Below, piece after piece: positions 1 through 12,779 of a DNA stretch of 64,000 nucleotides (positions are counted from its first letter, which is position 1; each line of letters opens with the position of its first letter). Made by a program: the position numbers and the translations under genes. Source of the stretch: Apostichopus japonicus (lineage: Eukaryota > Echinodermata > Holothuroidea > Aspidochirotida > Stichopodidae); the NCBI RefSeq assembly GCF_037975245.1, contig NC_092580.1, positions 16,504,001 to 16,568,000 on the forward strand, in the 5' to 3' direction. The notes under the pieces are model-generated. The model had not been told where the DNA came from and searched no databases. It saw only the letters and a program-made list of their open reading frames with translations.

Positions 1-3000
1 GGGGGCTAAGGTAAACCCAGTTTAGTGAAGCATACAGGGGGCCACTGTTTTACAGGGTATTAAGGTACACCCTATGCACTGAAGCATACAGGGGGCAACC
101 AGTCAACAGCGTGCTAAGGTACACCCAGTGTTCTGAAGCATACAGGGGGTGACAGGTCTGGCAGACAGGGGGAAAACAGTCTAAAAAATGCGAAGCTACA
201 CCCAGTTTAGTGAAGAATACAGGAGGCCACAGGTTTACAGGGTATTAAGTTACACCTTGTGTACTGGAGCAGACAGGGGGTAACCAGGATACAGCGTGCA
301 AAGGTACACCTTGTGTACAGAAGCATACAGTGGGCAACCAATCTACAGGGACCTAAAGTGCACCCAGTGTCCTGAAGCATACAGGGGGCAATCAGTCTAA
401 AGGGTGCTAAGCATAAAGGGGTAACCAGTCTACAGGGTGCAAAAGTACACCTTGTGTACTGAAGCATACAGGGGGCAACCAGTCTAAAGGGTGCTAAGCA
501 TAAAGGGGTAACCAGTCTACAGGGTGCAAAAGTACACCTTGTGTACTGAAGCATACAGGGGGCAACCAGTCTAAAGAGTGCTAAGCATAAAGGGGTAACC
601 AGTCTACAGGGTGCAAAAGTACACCTTGTGTACTGAAGCATACAGGGGGCCAACGGTCTAGAATACAGGGGAAAACCAGTCTACAGGGGGCTAAGGTACA
701 CCCAGTTAAGTGAAGCAAACAGGAGGCCAACGTTTTACAGGGTATTAAGGTTCACCCTGTGCACTGAAGCATACAAGGGGAAACGAGTCTACAGGGTGCT
801 AAGGTACACCCAGTATACTGAAGCATACAGAGGGCAACTAGTCTACAGAGTGCTAAGGTACACCCAGTTTTCTGAAGCATACAGGGGGCAACCGGTCTAG
901 CAGACAGGGGGCAACCAGTCTACAGAATTAAAAGAGACACCCAGTTTAGTGTAGCATACAGAGAGCCACAGGTTTACAGGGTATTAAGGTACACCCTGTG
1001 CACTGAAGCATACAGGGGGCAACCAGTTTACAGGGTGCTAAGGTACACCCGGTGTACTGTAGCATAAAGGGGGCAACCAGTCTACAGGGTGCAAAAGTAC
1101 ACCTTGTGTACTGAAGTATACAGGGGGCCAACGGTCTAGAATACTGGGGGCAACCAGTCTACAGGGTGCTAAGGCTCACCCAGTATACTGAAGCATACAG
1201 AGGGCAACCAGTCTACAGGGAGCAAAAGTACACCTTGTGTACTGAAGTATACAGGGGGCCAACGGTCTAGAATACAGGGGGCAACCAGTCTACAGGGTGC
1301 TAAGGCTCACCCAGTATACTGAAGCATACAAAGGGCAACCAGTCTACATAGTGCAAAGGGACACTCAGTGTTCTGAAGCATACAGGGGCAACCGGTCTAG
1401 CAAACAGGGGGCAACCTGTCTACAGAATTAAAAGAGACACCCAGTGTAGTGAAGCATACAGGGGGCCACAGGTTTACAGGGTATTAAGGTACACCCTGTG
1501 CACTGAAGCATACAGGGGAAAACCAGTCTATAGGGTGCTAATGAAAACCTGGTGTTGATGAAGCATTTAGGGGTCAACCGGTCCACAGGGTGCTAAGGTA
1601 CACCCAGTGTACTGAAGCATATAGGGGGCCACCGGCCTAGCCTACAGGGGGCAATCAATCTGCAGGGTGCCAAGGTACACCCAGTGTCCTGAAGCATACA
1701 GGGGGCAACCAGTCTAAAGGGTGCTAAGGTACACCTTGTGTACTGAAACATGAATGGGGTAACTATTCTACAGGTCCATTCAAAAGTACACCTTGTGTAC
1801 TGAAGCATCGAGGGGGCAACCAGTCTACAGTGTGCTAAGGTACACATTGTGTACTGAAGCATACAGGGGGTAACAGCAGTCTAAAGGGTGCTAAGGTACA
1901 CCTTGTGTACTGAAACATGAATGGGGTAACTATTCTACAGGTCCATTTAAAAGTACACCTTTTGTACTGAAGCATTGAGGGGGCAACCAGTCTACAGGGT
2001 GCTAAGGTAAACCCGTTGTCCGAAGTATTAAGGGGTCAAACAGTCCCCAGGGTGCTAAGATACACCCAGTGTATTGAAGCATACAGGTGGCAACCAGTCT
2101 AAAGGGTGCTAAGGAACACCTTGTGTACTGAAGCATACAGGGGGTAACCAGTTTACAGGGTGCAAAAGAAAACCTTGTGTACTGGGGGCAACCAGTCTAT
2201 AGTGTGCTAAAGTACACCCTGTGTACTGAAGCATTTAGGGGATCACCCGCCTAGCATACAAGGGTCAATCAGTCTATAGGGTGCTAAGGTGTACCCAGTG
2301 TTATGGAGCATACAGGGGACCACGAGTCTACAGAGTGCTAGGGTACACCCAGGGTACTGGAAATACAGGGGGCTACCAGTCTAAAGGGTGATATTGGTAC
2401 ACCCACTGATCTGAAGCATACAGGGGGCAACCAGTCTACAGAGTGACAAGGTACACCCAGTGTTCTGAAGCATACAGGGGGCAACCAGTCTAAAGGGTGC
2501 TAAGGTACACCAGGTGAGCTGAAGCATAAAGGGGGTAACCAGTCTACAGGGTGCAAAAGTACACCTTATGAACTGAAGCATACAGGGGCCACCAGTCTTC
2601 ACGTTGCTAAGGTACACCCAGGGTAATGAAGCATACAGGGGACAACCAGTCTACAGTGTGATATTGGTACACCACGTCTACTGTAGATTACAGGGGGGAA
2701 ACCAGTCTAGCGTGTGCTAATGTACATCCCATGTACTGAAGAATACATAGGGCAACCAGTCTACAGGGTGCTAAGGTACACCCAGTGTACTGAAGAATAC
2801 GGGGTCAACCAGTCTACATGGTGCTAAGGTACACCCTGTGTAATAAAGCATATAGGGGGCCACCGGTCTAGGATACAGGGGGCAACCAGTCTATAGAGTG
2901 CTAAGGTACGCCCAGTGTTCTGAAGCATACAGGGGGCCACTTGTCTACAGGGTGTTAATTGGAACACCCAGTGTACTGTACCAAACATGGGGCAACCAGT

Positions 3001-5849
3001 CTACAGGGTGCTAAGGTACACATTGTGTACTGAAGTATACACGGGTAACTGCAGTCTAAAGGGTGCTAAGGTACACCTTGTGTACTGAAGCATACAGGGG
3101 GCAACCAGTACACCTTGTGTACTGAAGCATACAGGGGGCAACCAGTCTATAGGGTGCTAAGGTACACCCAGTGTTATGGTGCATACAGGGGGCCACCAGT
3201 CTACAGAGTGCTAAGGTACACCCAGTGTTCTGAAGAATACAGGGGGCCACCAGTCTACAGGATGCTAATTGGTACACCCAGTGTACTGTACCAGATATGG
3301 GACAACCAGTCTACAGGGTGCTTAGGTACACATTGTGTACTGAAGCATACAGGGGGTAACAGCAGTCTAAAGGGTGCTAAGGTACACCTTGTATACTGAA
3401 GCATACAGGGGACAACCAGTACACCTTGTGTACTGAAGCATACAGGGGGCAACCAGTCTAAAGGGTGCTAAGGTACACCTTGTGTACAGAAACATGAATG
3501 GGGTAACTATTCTACAGGTCCGTGCAAAAGTACACCTTGTGTACTGAAGCATACAGGGGGCAACCAGTCTACAGGGTGCTAAGGTACACATTGTGTACTG
3601 AAGCATAAAGGGGGCAACCAGCCTAAAGGGTGCTAAGGAACACCTTGTGTACTGAAGCATACAGGGGGAAACCAGTCTAAAGGGTGCTAAGGTACACCCG
3701 TTGTCCGAAGCATTAAGGGGTCAATCAGTCCCCAGGGTGCTAAGATACACCCAGTGTACTGAAGCAAACAGGGGCAACCAGTCTAAAGAGTGATAAGGTA
3801 CACCTTGTGTACTGAAGCATACAGGGGGTAACCAGCCTACAGGGTGCAAAAGAAAACCTTGTGTACTGGGGGCAACCAGTCTACAGGGTGCTAAGGTACA
3901 CTTTGTGCACTGAAGAATACAGGCGGCCACTGGTCTACAGGGTGCTAAGGTGCACCCAGTTTTCTGAAGCATACCGGGGGCCACCAGTCTACAGGGTGCT
4001 AATTGGTACACCCAGTGTACTGTACATACCAGACATGGGGCAACCAGTCTACAGGGTGCTAAGGTACACAATGTGTACTGAAGCAAAAAGGGGGTAACCG
4101 CAGTCAACAGGGTGCTAAGGTATTTACCTTGTGTACACTTTAGCATACAGGAGGCAACCAGTCTACAGGGTGCTAAGGTACACCCAGTGTCCTGAAACAT
4201 ACTGGGGGCAACTAGTCTAAAGGGTGCTAAAGTACAGTGTTATGGAGCTTACAGGCGACCACCAGTCTAAAGAGTGATAAGGTACACCTTGTGTACTGAA
4301 GCATACAGGGGGTAACCAGCCTACAGGGTGCAAAAGAAAACCTTATGTACAGGGGGCAACCAGTCTACAGGGTGCTAAGGTACACCTTGTGCACTGAAGC
4401 ATACAGGCGGCCACTGGTCTACAGGGTGCTAAGGTGCACCCAGTGTTCTGAAGCATACCGGGGGCCACCAGTCTACAGGGTGCTAATTGGTACACCCAGT
4501 GTACTGTACATACCAGACATGGGGCAACCAGTCTACAGGGTGCTAAGGTACACAATGTGTACTGAAGCAAAAAGGGGGTAACCTCAGTCAACAGGGTGAT
4601 AAGGTATTTACCTTGTGTACACTGAAGCATACAGGAGGCAACCAGTCTACAGGGTGCTAAGGTACACCCAGTGTCCTGAAACATACTCGGGGCAACTAGT
4701 CTGAAGGGTGCTAAAGTACAGTGTTATGGAGCTTACAGGCGACCACCAGTCTACAGAGTGCTAAGGTACACCATGTGTACTGAAGCATTAAGGGGGTAAC
4801 CAGTCTACAGGGTGCAAAAATACACCTTGTGAACTGAAGCATACAGGGGGCAACAAGTCTACACAGTGCTAAGGTAAACCCTGGGTACTGAAGCTTACAG
4901 GGGGCAACCAGTCTACAGGGTGCTAAGGTACACCTTGTGTCTGCAGGGTGCTAATTGGTACACCCAGTGTACTGTACCAGACAGGGGGCAACCAGTCTAC
5001 AGGGTGCAAAAGTACACCTTGTGTACTGAAGCATACAAGGGGCCACCAGTCTACAGGGTGCTAAGGTACATCTTGAGTACTAAAGCATACAGGGGCCACC
5101 GGTCTCAAACACAGGAGGCAACCAGTCTACAGAATGCTAAGATACACCCAGTGTACTGAAGCATACAGGGGGCTACCAGTCTACAGGGTGCTAAGGTACA
5201 CCTAGTTTACTGTACCAGACAGGGGGCAACCAGTCTACAGGGTGCTAAGGTACACCTTGTGTACTGAAGCAAAAAGGGGGTAACTGTAGTCTAAAGGGTG
5301 CTATTGTACACCTTGTGTACCAAAGCATACAGGGGGTAACCAGTATACAGGGTGCTAAGATACACCTTCTGTGCTGAAACAAACAGGGGGCAACCAATCT
5401 ACAGGATGCTAAGGTACACTCAGTGTCCTGAAGCATACAGGGGGCAACCAGTCTAAAAGGTGCTGAGGTACAACTTGTGCACTGAAGCATATATGGGGTA
5501 ACCAGTCAACAGGGTGCAAAAGTACACCTTGTATACTGAAGCATACAGGGGGTAACCAGTCTACAGGGTGCTATGGTATACCCAGTTTACAGAAGCACAC
5601 AGGGGGCAACCAGTCTACAGGGTGCTAAGGTACACCTTGTGTACTGAAGCATACAGGGGCCACCGTTCTAGGATACAGGGGCAACCAGTCTAAAGGGTGC
5701 TTAGGTACACCCAATGTACTGTACCAGACAGGGGGAAACCAGTCCACGGGGTGCCAAGGTACACCCAGTGTACTGAAGCAAACAGGGGCCACCGACCTAA
5801 CATACAGGCGTCAACCAGTCTACAGGGTGCTAAGGTACACCCTGTGTTC
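1..5849. repeat. 54-bp minisatellite array (about 100 units)
   Basis: The whole interval consists of diverged tandem units of about 54 bp, built from GGTGCTAAGGTACACC, GTGTACTGAAGCATACAG and GGGGCAACCAGTCTACAG blocks. The array runs off the left edge of the window and stops abruptly near 5849. Units differ by substitutions and by loss of about 20 bp blocks, which gives higher-order repeats: an 87-bp composite repeats from about 390 to 640, and a roughly 484-bp block at 3780-4260 is repeated almost unchanged at 4264-4745. Because 54 is a multiple of three, long open frames appear on both strands, encoding an 18-residue repeat such as LAPCRLVAPCMLQYT. I regard these as a by-product, not genes. 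Confidence 0.95.
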
Positions 5850-7677
5850 TGTGTATATAAATACATACATAAAGTCCCCATTGGACCATTTAAAAAAAAT
5901 AACTCAGACTACTGTAACTGCTGGTTGATTGGTGATGCAGGGTCTTGCGGGTTGGGAGGATGGAAAATTGTAGTGGTTGCATGGGACTTTGGAACAATAT
6001 TTCCAATGCAGCTGTCCAACAGGAAGTATTAATATACATTCTACAATAGATGCGTACAAAGAGTGCCAAAAAATAGCAATTTTAAGAAATTTTAGCAAAT
6101 GTTGAACAATATTTCCTTTTACATTACAAAAGTTATCTATAAGAATTCCCTCCTAATCTCTCTCATCTCCCTGCCTTTCCTTTTCCTATTTTCTTAATAC
6201 ATTTTTGAGCCAATCATGGAGGGGGAGGGGGTCTGTGGCAATTGGGGGAACAGATTATGTCCACTTCTAAAGATGAAGTGTGTATAAACATTCTGGGTAG
6301 AAAGACAGTCACACCGCAGGGTTTTGCTCCTGTGACTAGTCGCAGTAACATCGCAGCAAGGGAATATGGCTTCAAGGAGGCCCATCTTGTCGCGGCAAAG
6401 GAAAGTTACTTCGCAGGAAAGGCCTTCTTGTTGCAACCCATCGCAGCTACAATACTTCGTTTCAAGGAATAATCACTTCACAGAAAGGTACCGTTCCTGC
6501 AACTAGTTGTGGGATCTCAAGTTATTACTGGATGATCATGGGCAGGTTCTACTTCTGCACTAGCTGCATTTACTAAGCAGCAAGAAAGCTTTTAAACTGC
6601 AGCAAAAGATAATGATTACCAAACTTTTGGTATCCCTGTGGGTGGAGTTTAGGGGTATGTGTGGAAATCTTTGATCAAGCATCAGCAACATGGCTGCTCT
6701 TTACACCAATAAGCAACCCTCGAAGAGCTGTGGAATATTGTATAAATGTAAGGTTACAGTCACTGTACTAAAACTAAGATTTTAAGCCCACAAGCCTACA
6801 GGATCAAGTGTTTGAAAAGGTCATATTAAAGGAAGCTACAAGACATGAAAATTAGTTACTTGCTTCGACCAGAAGAAGCCATTGATGTGCATCTTCCAAA
6901 ACATTCTACAACTGCTCATGTAAACAATCACATTTACTGAGCTTGAACGGTTTCCTGTGAATAAATGAATATGGACAAATTTCACTCCCATTCTAGATGC
7001 TTGATATAAGAAAAGAAAATATTGCAAAGCTCCAAAGCATCAAATCAACTCACCAGATTGGGGCGCAAGGAGAAGTCACCTCAGAAGAATATCGTAGCTT
7101 CTTGCATGAAGCTCAGATGTCCCAGTGGATGTCCTCAAAGCTAAGCTGCATTCCCCGTTTCCATGCATGAGAGAGCTGGTCCACTGGAAGCAGTGTGCTC
7201 TCTCCTTCAATCAATGCATCCATCCATGCATCCTGCCAGTCCAAAATAGCCAACTGTGCTCTTCCTTTCCCTCTATTGGCTTTCTTACTTTTGACTGTGT
7301 ATTGGCACTCGCACTATTCCTGGTCTCCACCGGAACTGGCGAGAGAGTATACTTCCATTGCTTATAGCGGTTGGGTAAATGGCATTTTCCCGATTCTTGC
7401 CAGTTCTCTGGGGCTCTGTAATGCATCTGACATTGTCAGAGCAAGGACTGGTAATAATTAACTGTGCCAGTTGTGATTGTGGTTTTCTCTAGGTGTGGAG
7501 AGCCAGTTCTCTATCATCAAGAAATCGAACATGTGGCACATTTGATGCAGCTGGTTCTCCCTTCTTTAGACGCCATCTGAAAAATATATTAATGAGAAAA
7601 AACAAAATAAAATAAAACTGTTAGCAAACTGCTTTTCCACTAGAGAGCCTGTGTAGGAGAATGTGTAAAAGTAAGTT
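5850..7677. other. No gene recognised
   Basis: Unique-looking AT-rich DNA with only short open frames (under 115 codons) that show no family motif. A run around 6300-6500 repeats TCGCAG and AAAGG-like words but does not form a clear array. Nothing here supports a gene. Confidence 0.6.
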
Positions 7678-7718
7678 GGCCTGACGTTTCGATCCTAGCA
7701 GGATCTTCTGTCAATGAG
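7678..7718 (+). repeat. Dispersed motif GGCCTGACGTTTCGATCC, copy 1
   Basis: The 18-bp word GGCCTGACGTTTCGATCC is followed by TAGCAGGATCTTCT, which forms a short palindrome around GATCC/GGATC. The same 18-bp word recurs at 38672. Both are preceded by GTGTAGG and a short spacer, so they are two copies of one dispersed repeat. I cannot place it in a named family. Confidence 0.6.
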
Positions 7719-9108
7719 AAAAAACGACAGAAAACGTACCCTAAATGGCAAAGTTACCGAGAGGGGGAGAAACCCACAAGCATATCCTAGATACAATTGC
7801 ATGTGTTTAGCTCCACTTGTCAAACTGTAATTGCAGTCAAAACACAAGGGGTTAACTTAAAACATAGACATTTGAGCATTGTGCCCTTTTAATAGCCTAC
7901 TGTACCACTGTCAGAACAGTTTACTTTCCTCAGGCATTTTAATAGGCTCTCACAGTAGATGGCAGTAAATTTGAGCCATGCAAAGGACATTTCCAAGCTT
8001 GTATCCTTTACTAGGCATGGCGAGTTGATTATATAGCACACAGGCTATTGTTCCTCAGTAATAACCTTGAAAGGTGGAGAAGTGGGTAGCACTTGGCAAA
8101 ATATGGATGGCAGTCTTACTAAAGGACGGTCGGATATTCAAATGGAGTAAGAACACAAGGCCAGCATCAGAACTGAGCTGCCTAGTACTGTAACAGCCCA
8201 CGGGAATGCCAAGGAGACCCAAAGGGACTAAAGAAGTGTAGCTAACTAACAGAAAAACTAAGAGAAACTTACAGAAAAGCGAGTAACCTAACGTCTTGAA
8301 GCAATGGTGGGGCCTTGATCAAGGGACAAAAAACAAACTCAGAACGGTGGCTGTAGGCATACTTCCAGGGCCCAACTATAGCCTGACAGAAATACAAGAA
8401 CATTGAGGTCTCGAAATAAGATTAAAAGATCTGTAAGAATATGTTACAGGAATGTCTACAACTTATACACCAAAGACAGAGATTCTGCCAAGGAAGCCTT
8501 GGAGGCATGGAAAGGAGTCCAATGACAACTCACAATCCTTCTTTTGTAAGAGAAATTTCCCTGAGGGATTGACAATTATGAAGTCAAGCACCAGAGACTG
8601 TGCATGAGTAACCCCATGGTCTAAGAAAAAGCTCCAGCCTAAGCTCTGAAGCCAACAAGTGCTGTAGCCTACCACACAAAATGTAACATGCAGCCTAGGC
8701 CTATAACTTTATAAGCATGGCTACACTAACATTGATCCAAAACCAAAGTTCTGGAAAACAACCATAAAGATACTGACAACTGCTAATAAAGCAAAATGGC
8801 TGTATTGAATAGTGCCTACAAAGGCGAAAGCTCATACATTACACTATATATGGAAAGTAAATATAAATATAATGGTCACACTAATCCGGCAGCATGCACT
8901 AAAGACAATTACGATTTTGCACAACTGGTACACTACCTGTACAATAAAAAAAAAACAGGCATGATAGGAAATCTAATGAAAACTTCATGTCCAAAAATTT
9001 TCTAAATTTGTCATGATACATATCAGTGCTTGATGCTGCCTTCAGAAAATTTACCATAAACTTTTTAACCAACAAGAGTCCAATGGATGTAAATCACACT
9101 ACAAAAAC
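7719..9108. other. No gene recognised; one weak dispersed repeat
   Basis: No coding signal. The stretch near 8094-8150, read on the minus strand, contains CCTTTAGTAAGACTGCC, which also occurs on the plus strand at about 15168. The similarity extends over about 37 bp, so this is a small dispersed repeat. Confidence 0.5.
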
Positions 9109-10008
9109 AGTGCTGCCAAGTCACCCGCTTTGGACGGGTGTCACTCGCATTTTCGGGTCGTCTCCCGCTCACCCGCCCACCTGTCCGAATCTCCCGCATT
9201 TTCCAAAAAACTCGCATTATAGGCCCACAGAGTTTTTCTAGCGTGAAATTCATTTCATCACACCAAAATGCGAATTATCTCAGAACCGCCAGGATCGGAA
9301 ATTACTCAAAGCCGATCGTGCTAAATATGCCCGGCTGAAAGCAACGTTACCTATACGATTCGTGAAAAATAATACCGTTACGACACACGTGAACGCAACA
9401 GCGTCCGCGAAGTCATTGAATGCAACGGAACGAAGTACGCGCGCTACTGCCAGAAACTACCGGTAGCTGTTGTACACATGCACACATCACCGCTGTATAC
9501 CGTAGGCCACGCTGGAGTACTCGGGCCGGGAGGAGTTCAGTTCCTTAGGAATTTGGAATATCACATTCAAATTCAGCTCAGTGCTACTGCCCCAAAATAC
9601 AGGAAGTGCTGTTTCCTGCCGCGATCAGGGCCGGGTCTGTCATACGACAATGATTTCCCTGATTGTACGCTCCGCGCGCCAAACCGGTGGTCGCGCTCCG
9701 TTGTCATTTACCACCTCTAACCCCTTGGCCCCCATCTCAAGTATTGAGGACACAGTGCAAAATTTCAAGATATTTTTTCCTCTGGAATGAAAAAAAAATA
9801 GACACAATACAAATATGGAGATAGTATAGATTCAGCTTAGATGACCTGGGAAGTGATGTTTCCGGCCATCTGAGGGGCCGTAAGATCCCAAAATTTTCTT
9901 GAACGCTTCGCGCCAACCCATGGTGGCGCTCCGCTTAGATGGTGTACTTAACTAACAGCACCAGACAATTTTCACCCGCCTAAAAAACATCTGACCTTGG
10001 CATCTCTG
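9109..10008. mobile_element. hAT-like non-autonomous element, decayed
   Basis: The left end begins (C)AGTGCTGCCAAG and the right end finishes CTTGGCATCTCT(G), imperfect terminal inverted repeats of the hAT type. The flanks ACAAAAAC and GCAAAAAC match at seven of eight bases if the outermost C/G is assigned to the host. Near the right end (9905-9945) it carries the GCGCTCCGCTTAGAT core shared by the other hAT elements of this window. The interior is GC-richer than its surroundings and has no transposase frame. The boundary assignment is uncertain by a base or two. Confidence 0.5.
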
Positions 10009-10468
10009 CAAAAACAGTGGTAAGCCTTGAAGATGGTAGATTTTTGAAGTTAGTGGTTGTAGGTGGCATACACCTATTAGAGTCTATATCAATCCTCCCG
10101 GATAATCACATTTGGGAAGAACCAAAATGCAGTAAGAAAGCATCTTTTTTGATACCTTATCATTCAGAATCTGGTTTCTTGTGGCTTGCATGTTAAAGGG
10201 CCTGAATGGAAGTACATGTGGTGCAAAAATTTGGGTCAATTGAGGCAATTTGAGATCCATTTAGGCCTCCCAGTATTAGTGTACGAAAATTATATACTAC
10301 TGAGTGCAGAGGTTTGTTTACAAGTGATGAAAACTTCTGGCTCAGATAGCAAAAAATCTGCATGGTCATTATACAGAAAATTGATGGTGCCATGAAAGGC
10401 CATGCTTGTCAGCTATCCGGTGATGGGTAGCGTTTAGCTAGTGAGCATTGCTATCTAAACTAAGAGAC

Positions 10469-10855
10469 CAGTGGCGGAGCTAGGGGTATTGGTCAGGAGG
10501 GGCGAGAATGGTCTGTAGGGGCGCTTTCGACACTATCTAAGCGGAGCATCACCACTGGTTGGCGCGTAGCGTACAGAAATTTTTTGAGTAAAGATACTCC
10601 CTAGATCGCCGGAAATGACCCTTTCCGGGCCTGGCTAATTTGCAGATAAACGAAGAATAAATAGGTGTCATCGCCAAATTACACCAACAAAATGTGACAA
10701 ATATCAAAAAGTAGATGAGAGCGCAATAAAAAAGTCAATAATCTAGAATAAGTAAAAAGTGGTAAAGAGATGAAAAGGGCGCCAGCAGTCCATTTGAGTC
10801 TGTCAGGGGGGCATCTGCCCCCCCCCCCCCTGACTGTATGGGCGCTCCGCCACTG
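10469..10855 (+). mobile_element. hAT MITE family A, copy 1 (387 bp)
   Basis: Ends are CAGTGGCGGAGC and GCTCCGCCACTG, a perfect 12-bp inverted repeat. It is flanked by the identical 8-bp duplication TAAGAGAC at 10461-10468 and 10856-10863, as expected for hAT transposition. The interior has no coding frame. It contains the CTATCTAAGCGGAGC core and the GACCCTTTCCGGGCC block, both shared with the copies at 34598, 36215 and 54169, and a poly-C tract near 10819. Confidence 0.92.
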
Positions 10856-11367
10856 TAAGAGACCACATTACTTTTGTGATTTAGTGTGTAAGTCAATGGG
10901 GTTTAAAATGGTCGTATGCTACCAGTAGTGCTATGTTGGGGGCACAGTGCTAAAATTTTACCAACTGTTTTAGGCTAGGTAGATTAAGTGCATAAGTAGA
11001 ATGGAGACAGGTATCCTCTCTTAGGAGAGGAGTGAATTAAATATACATAATTACTACTCTCACGTGTTGTACGTTGACATGACCTACTGTGTTCCACATG
11101 TTAACGGGCCAACTATAAAAGCTACGTCCACGACAAGCAGGGATTAAAATACTATGAGCCAAGAGTAAATTAGGCCACTTAGTTTGTCGTCATATGAGGA
11201 CGTACGTTACTTCTAGAATAGGAAATACAGAAATGAGCGCATTTGTTGCTCCAACAACAACTTAAAGTATAACCAAAGATAATTCACCCTTGGGATATTA
11301 AAGATACAAAACTCTCGTCAAAAAGTGTAACTTGATCAGCTGAACATATACCAACGTCTCCGAGGTG
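10856..11367. other. No gene; dispersed repeat near 10930
   Basis: No coding signal. The segment at about 10928-11010 (GGGCACAGTGCTAA, then AGATTAAGTGCATA, then GGAGACAGG) resembles 56573-56640 over roughly 70 bp with gaps, so it is a diverged dispersed repeat. The word ACGTACGT occurs once at 11200. Confidence 0.45.
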
Positions 11368-11852
11368 TCTATGTTCCGACAAAAAGAAAAAATTTGAGGA
11401 ATTTTGTTTTATCCCAAAATAAGTTTGTACCAAGAAAACTTATTTTGTGCCCCCCATTTTTTGGGACCCAATTTTGTTGGGGGGGGGATTTTTTTGGACC
11501 CCATTTTTTGGACGAAATTTTTTGGGGGGACTTAATTTTTTTGGACCCAATATTTGTTTGGGGACTCAATTTTTTTGGACCCCTTTTATCAGACCAAATT
11601 TGTTGGAGGACTTATCAATTTTGGTCCCAAAAAATTGTGGTAAAAAAAAATTTGGTCCGTAAAAATTTTGGTCCGAATTCATGTTGGTGCCAAAAAATGT
11701 TGGTGCAAAAAAAATTTCCAGAAAATTTTTGGTCATAAAAAATGTTAAGTCCAAAAAAATTTGGGTCATAAAAATATTTTGGTCCAAAAAATTTTGGTCC
11801 CAATAAATTGGGTCCGAAAAAATGTTGGTAAAAAAAATTGTCGGAACATAGA
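11368..11852. repeat. Low-complexity T/G-A/C block bounded by a 15-bp inverted repeat
   Basis: The block starts with TCTATGTTCCGACAA (11368-11382) and ends with its exact reverse complement TTGTCGGAACATAGA (11838-11852). The right arm is followed by two further copies of GTCGGAACATAGAGA in tandem. Between the arms, GGACCC/GGTCC words are separated by T-runs in the left half and A-runs in the right half, giving a partly palindromic interior. The open frames it creates (rich in Phe, Gly and Pro, or Phe and Asn) are compositional. Confidence 0.75.
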
Positions 11853-11879
11853 GACGTCGGAACATAGAGACGTCGGAAC

Positions 11880-12779
11880 ATAGAGATGTAACCGGTGACT
11901 TGTAATACTGTAAAAGGCTTAAAGGTCTGCTTTATACATGTAGAGCCCCACAGAGGTCTCGCGAGAACAATACAAGAACTAGTGAGAACTGTACCAGACC
12001 TCGCGAGACTAGCCAAAGACCATATGAGAATGAACAGTGGCATGAATGAAGGGTGACATCTTGGGAGAATGACACAAAACATATTCCAAGCTTTATGTGT
12101 CTAAACATGTCAATAATGTATCAGTACAAATCTATAGAAATATGCAAGTAAGATCCATATATATCACATTTAAAAACAAAAGGACATTTTGCTATAGTTT
12201 CTACAGTATATTGGAATACTGGAATATTGGAACATTTATATATACAAATGCAATGATAACATACATACAACACATATGACATGGTATTATGAACATTTGC
12301 TTCAATTAATATATCAAAGTTAACAACTTACTATTGTTATAAAGCAATCCCTGCTGCTAAAGCTGGATCCCTTCTCAATAGGAAAGTGAGAAATTTCCAT
12401 ATCTTAAACAACAAAAAACACTTTGTACAATATTATCTCAATTTTATCATTGTGTATAAATCAAGTTGACTTGCACCAGGTTTGATTTAATTGATTTATT
12501 GATTTAATTATTTCATTATTTGTTTCATCACATAGTATAACAAGATGTATAAGACAATATAACTGCAAATAGGTAAGAAAATGTGAAAGGAAGTAAACTA
12601 AGAAATCCATTTGGGCTTAATCGAATAGAGTACTCCCATCAAAGAAAATAGATAACCTTAACACCAATAAAAGAATTACCCTCCACAAAAAAAAAAAAGA
12701 TAACCTTAACATATGAGACCTATAACACTACCCCCCCCCCCCCACCACCACCAACTCCCACCCCTTACAACGGATACAA
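11880..12779. other. No gene; AT-rich, probable LINE 3' tail at right
   Basis: AT-rich sequence without coding signal. A poly-C run lies at 12731-12744. The repeats of TTGATTTA-like words around 12480-12530 and the stretch up to 12779 probably include the 3' untranslated tail of the minus-strand LINE fragment that starts at 12780. Confidence 0.4.

Noticed and set aside
207-5490. Many open frames in the left array encoding Cys-rich 18-residue repeats
   Set aside because: They follow from the 54-bp tandem unit (a multiple of three) and occur in both strands; no start context, splice or domain evidence.
11394-12082. Overlapping Phe/Gly/Pro-rich and Asn/Phe-rich frames on both strands
   Set aside because: Low-complexity T- and A-rich sequence between inverted repeats; no domain.
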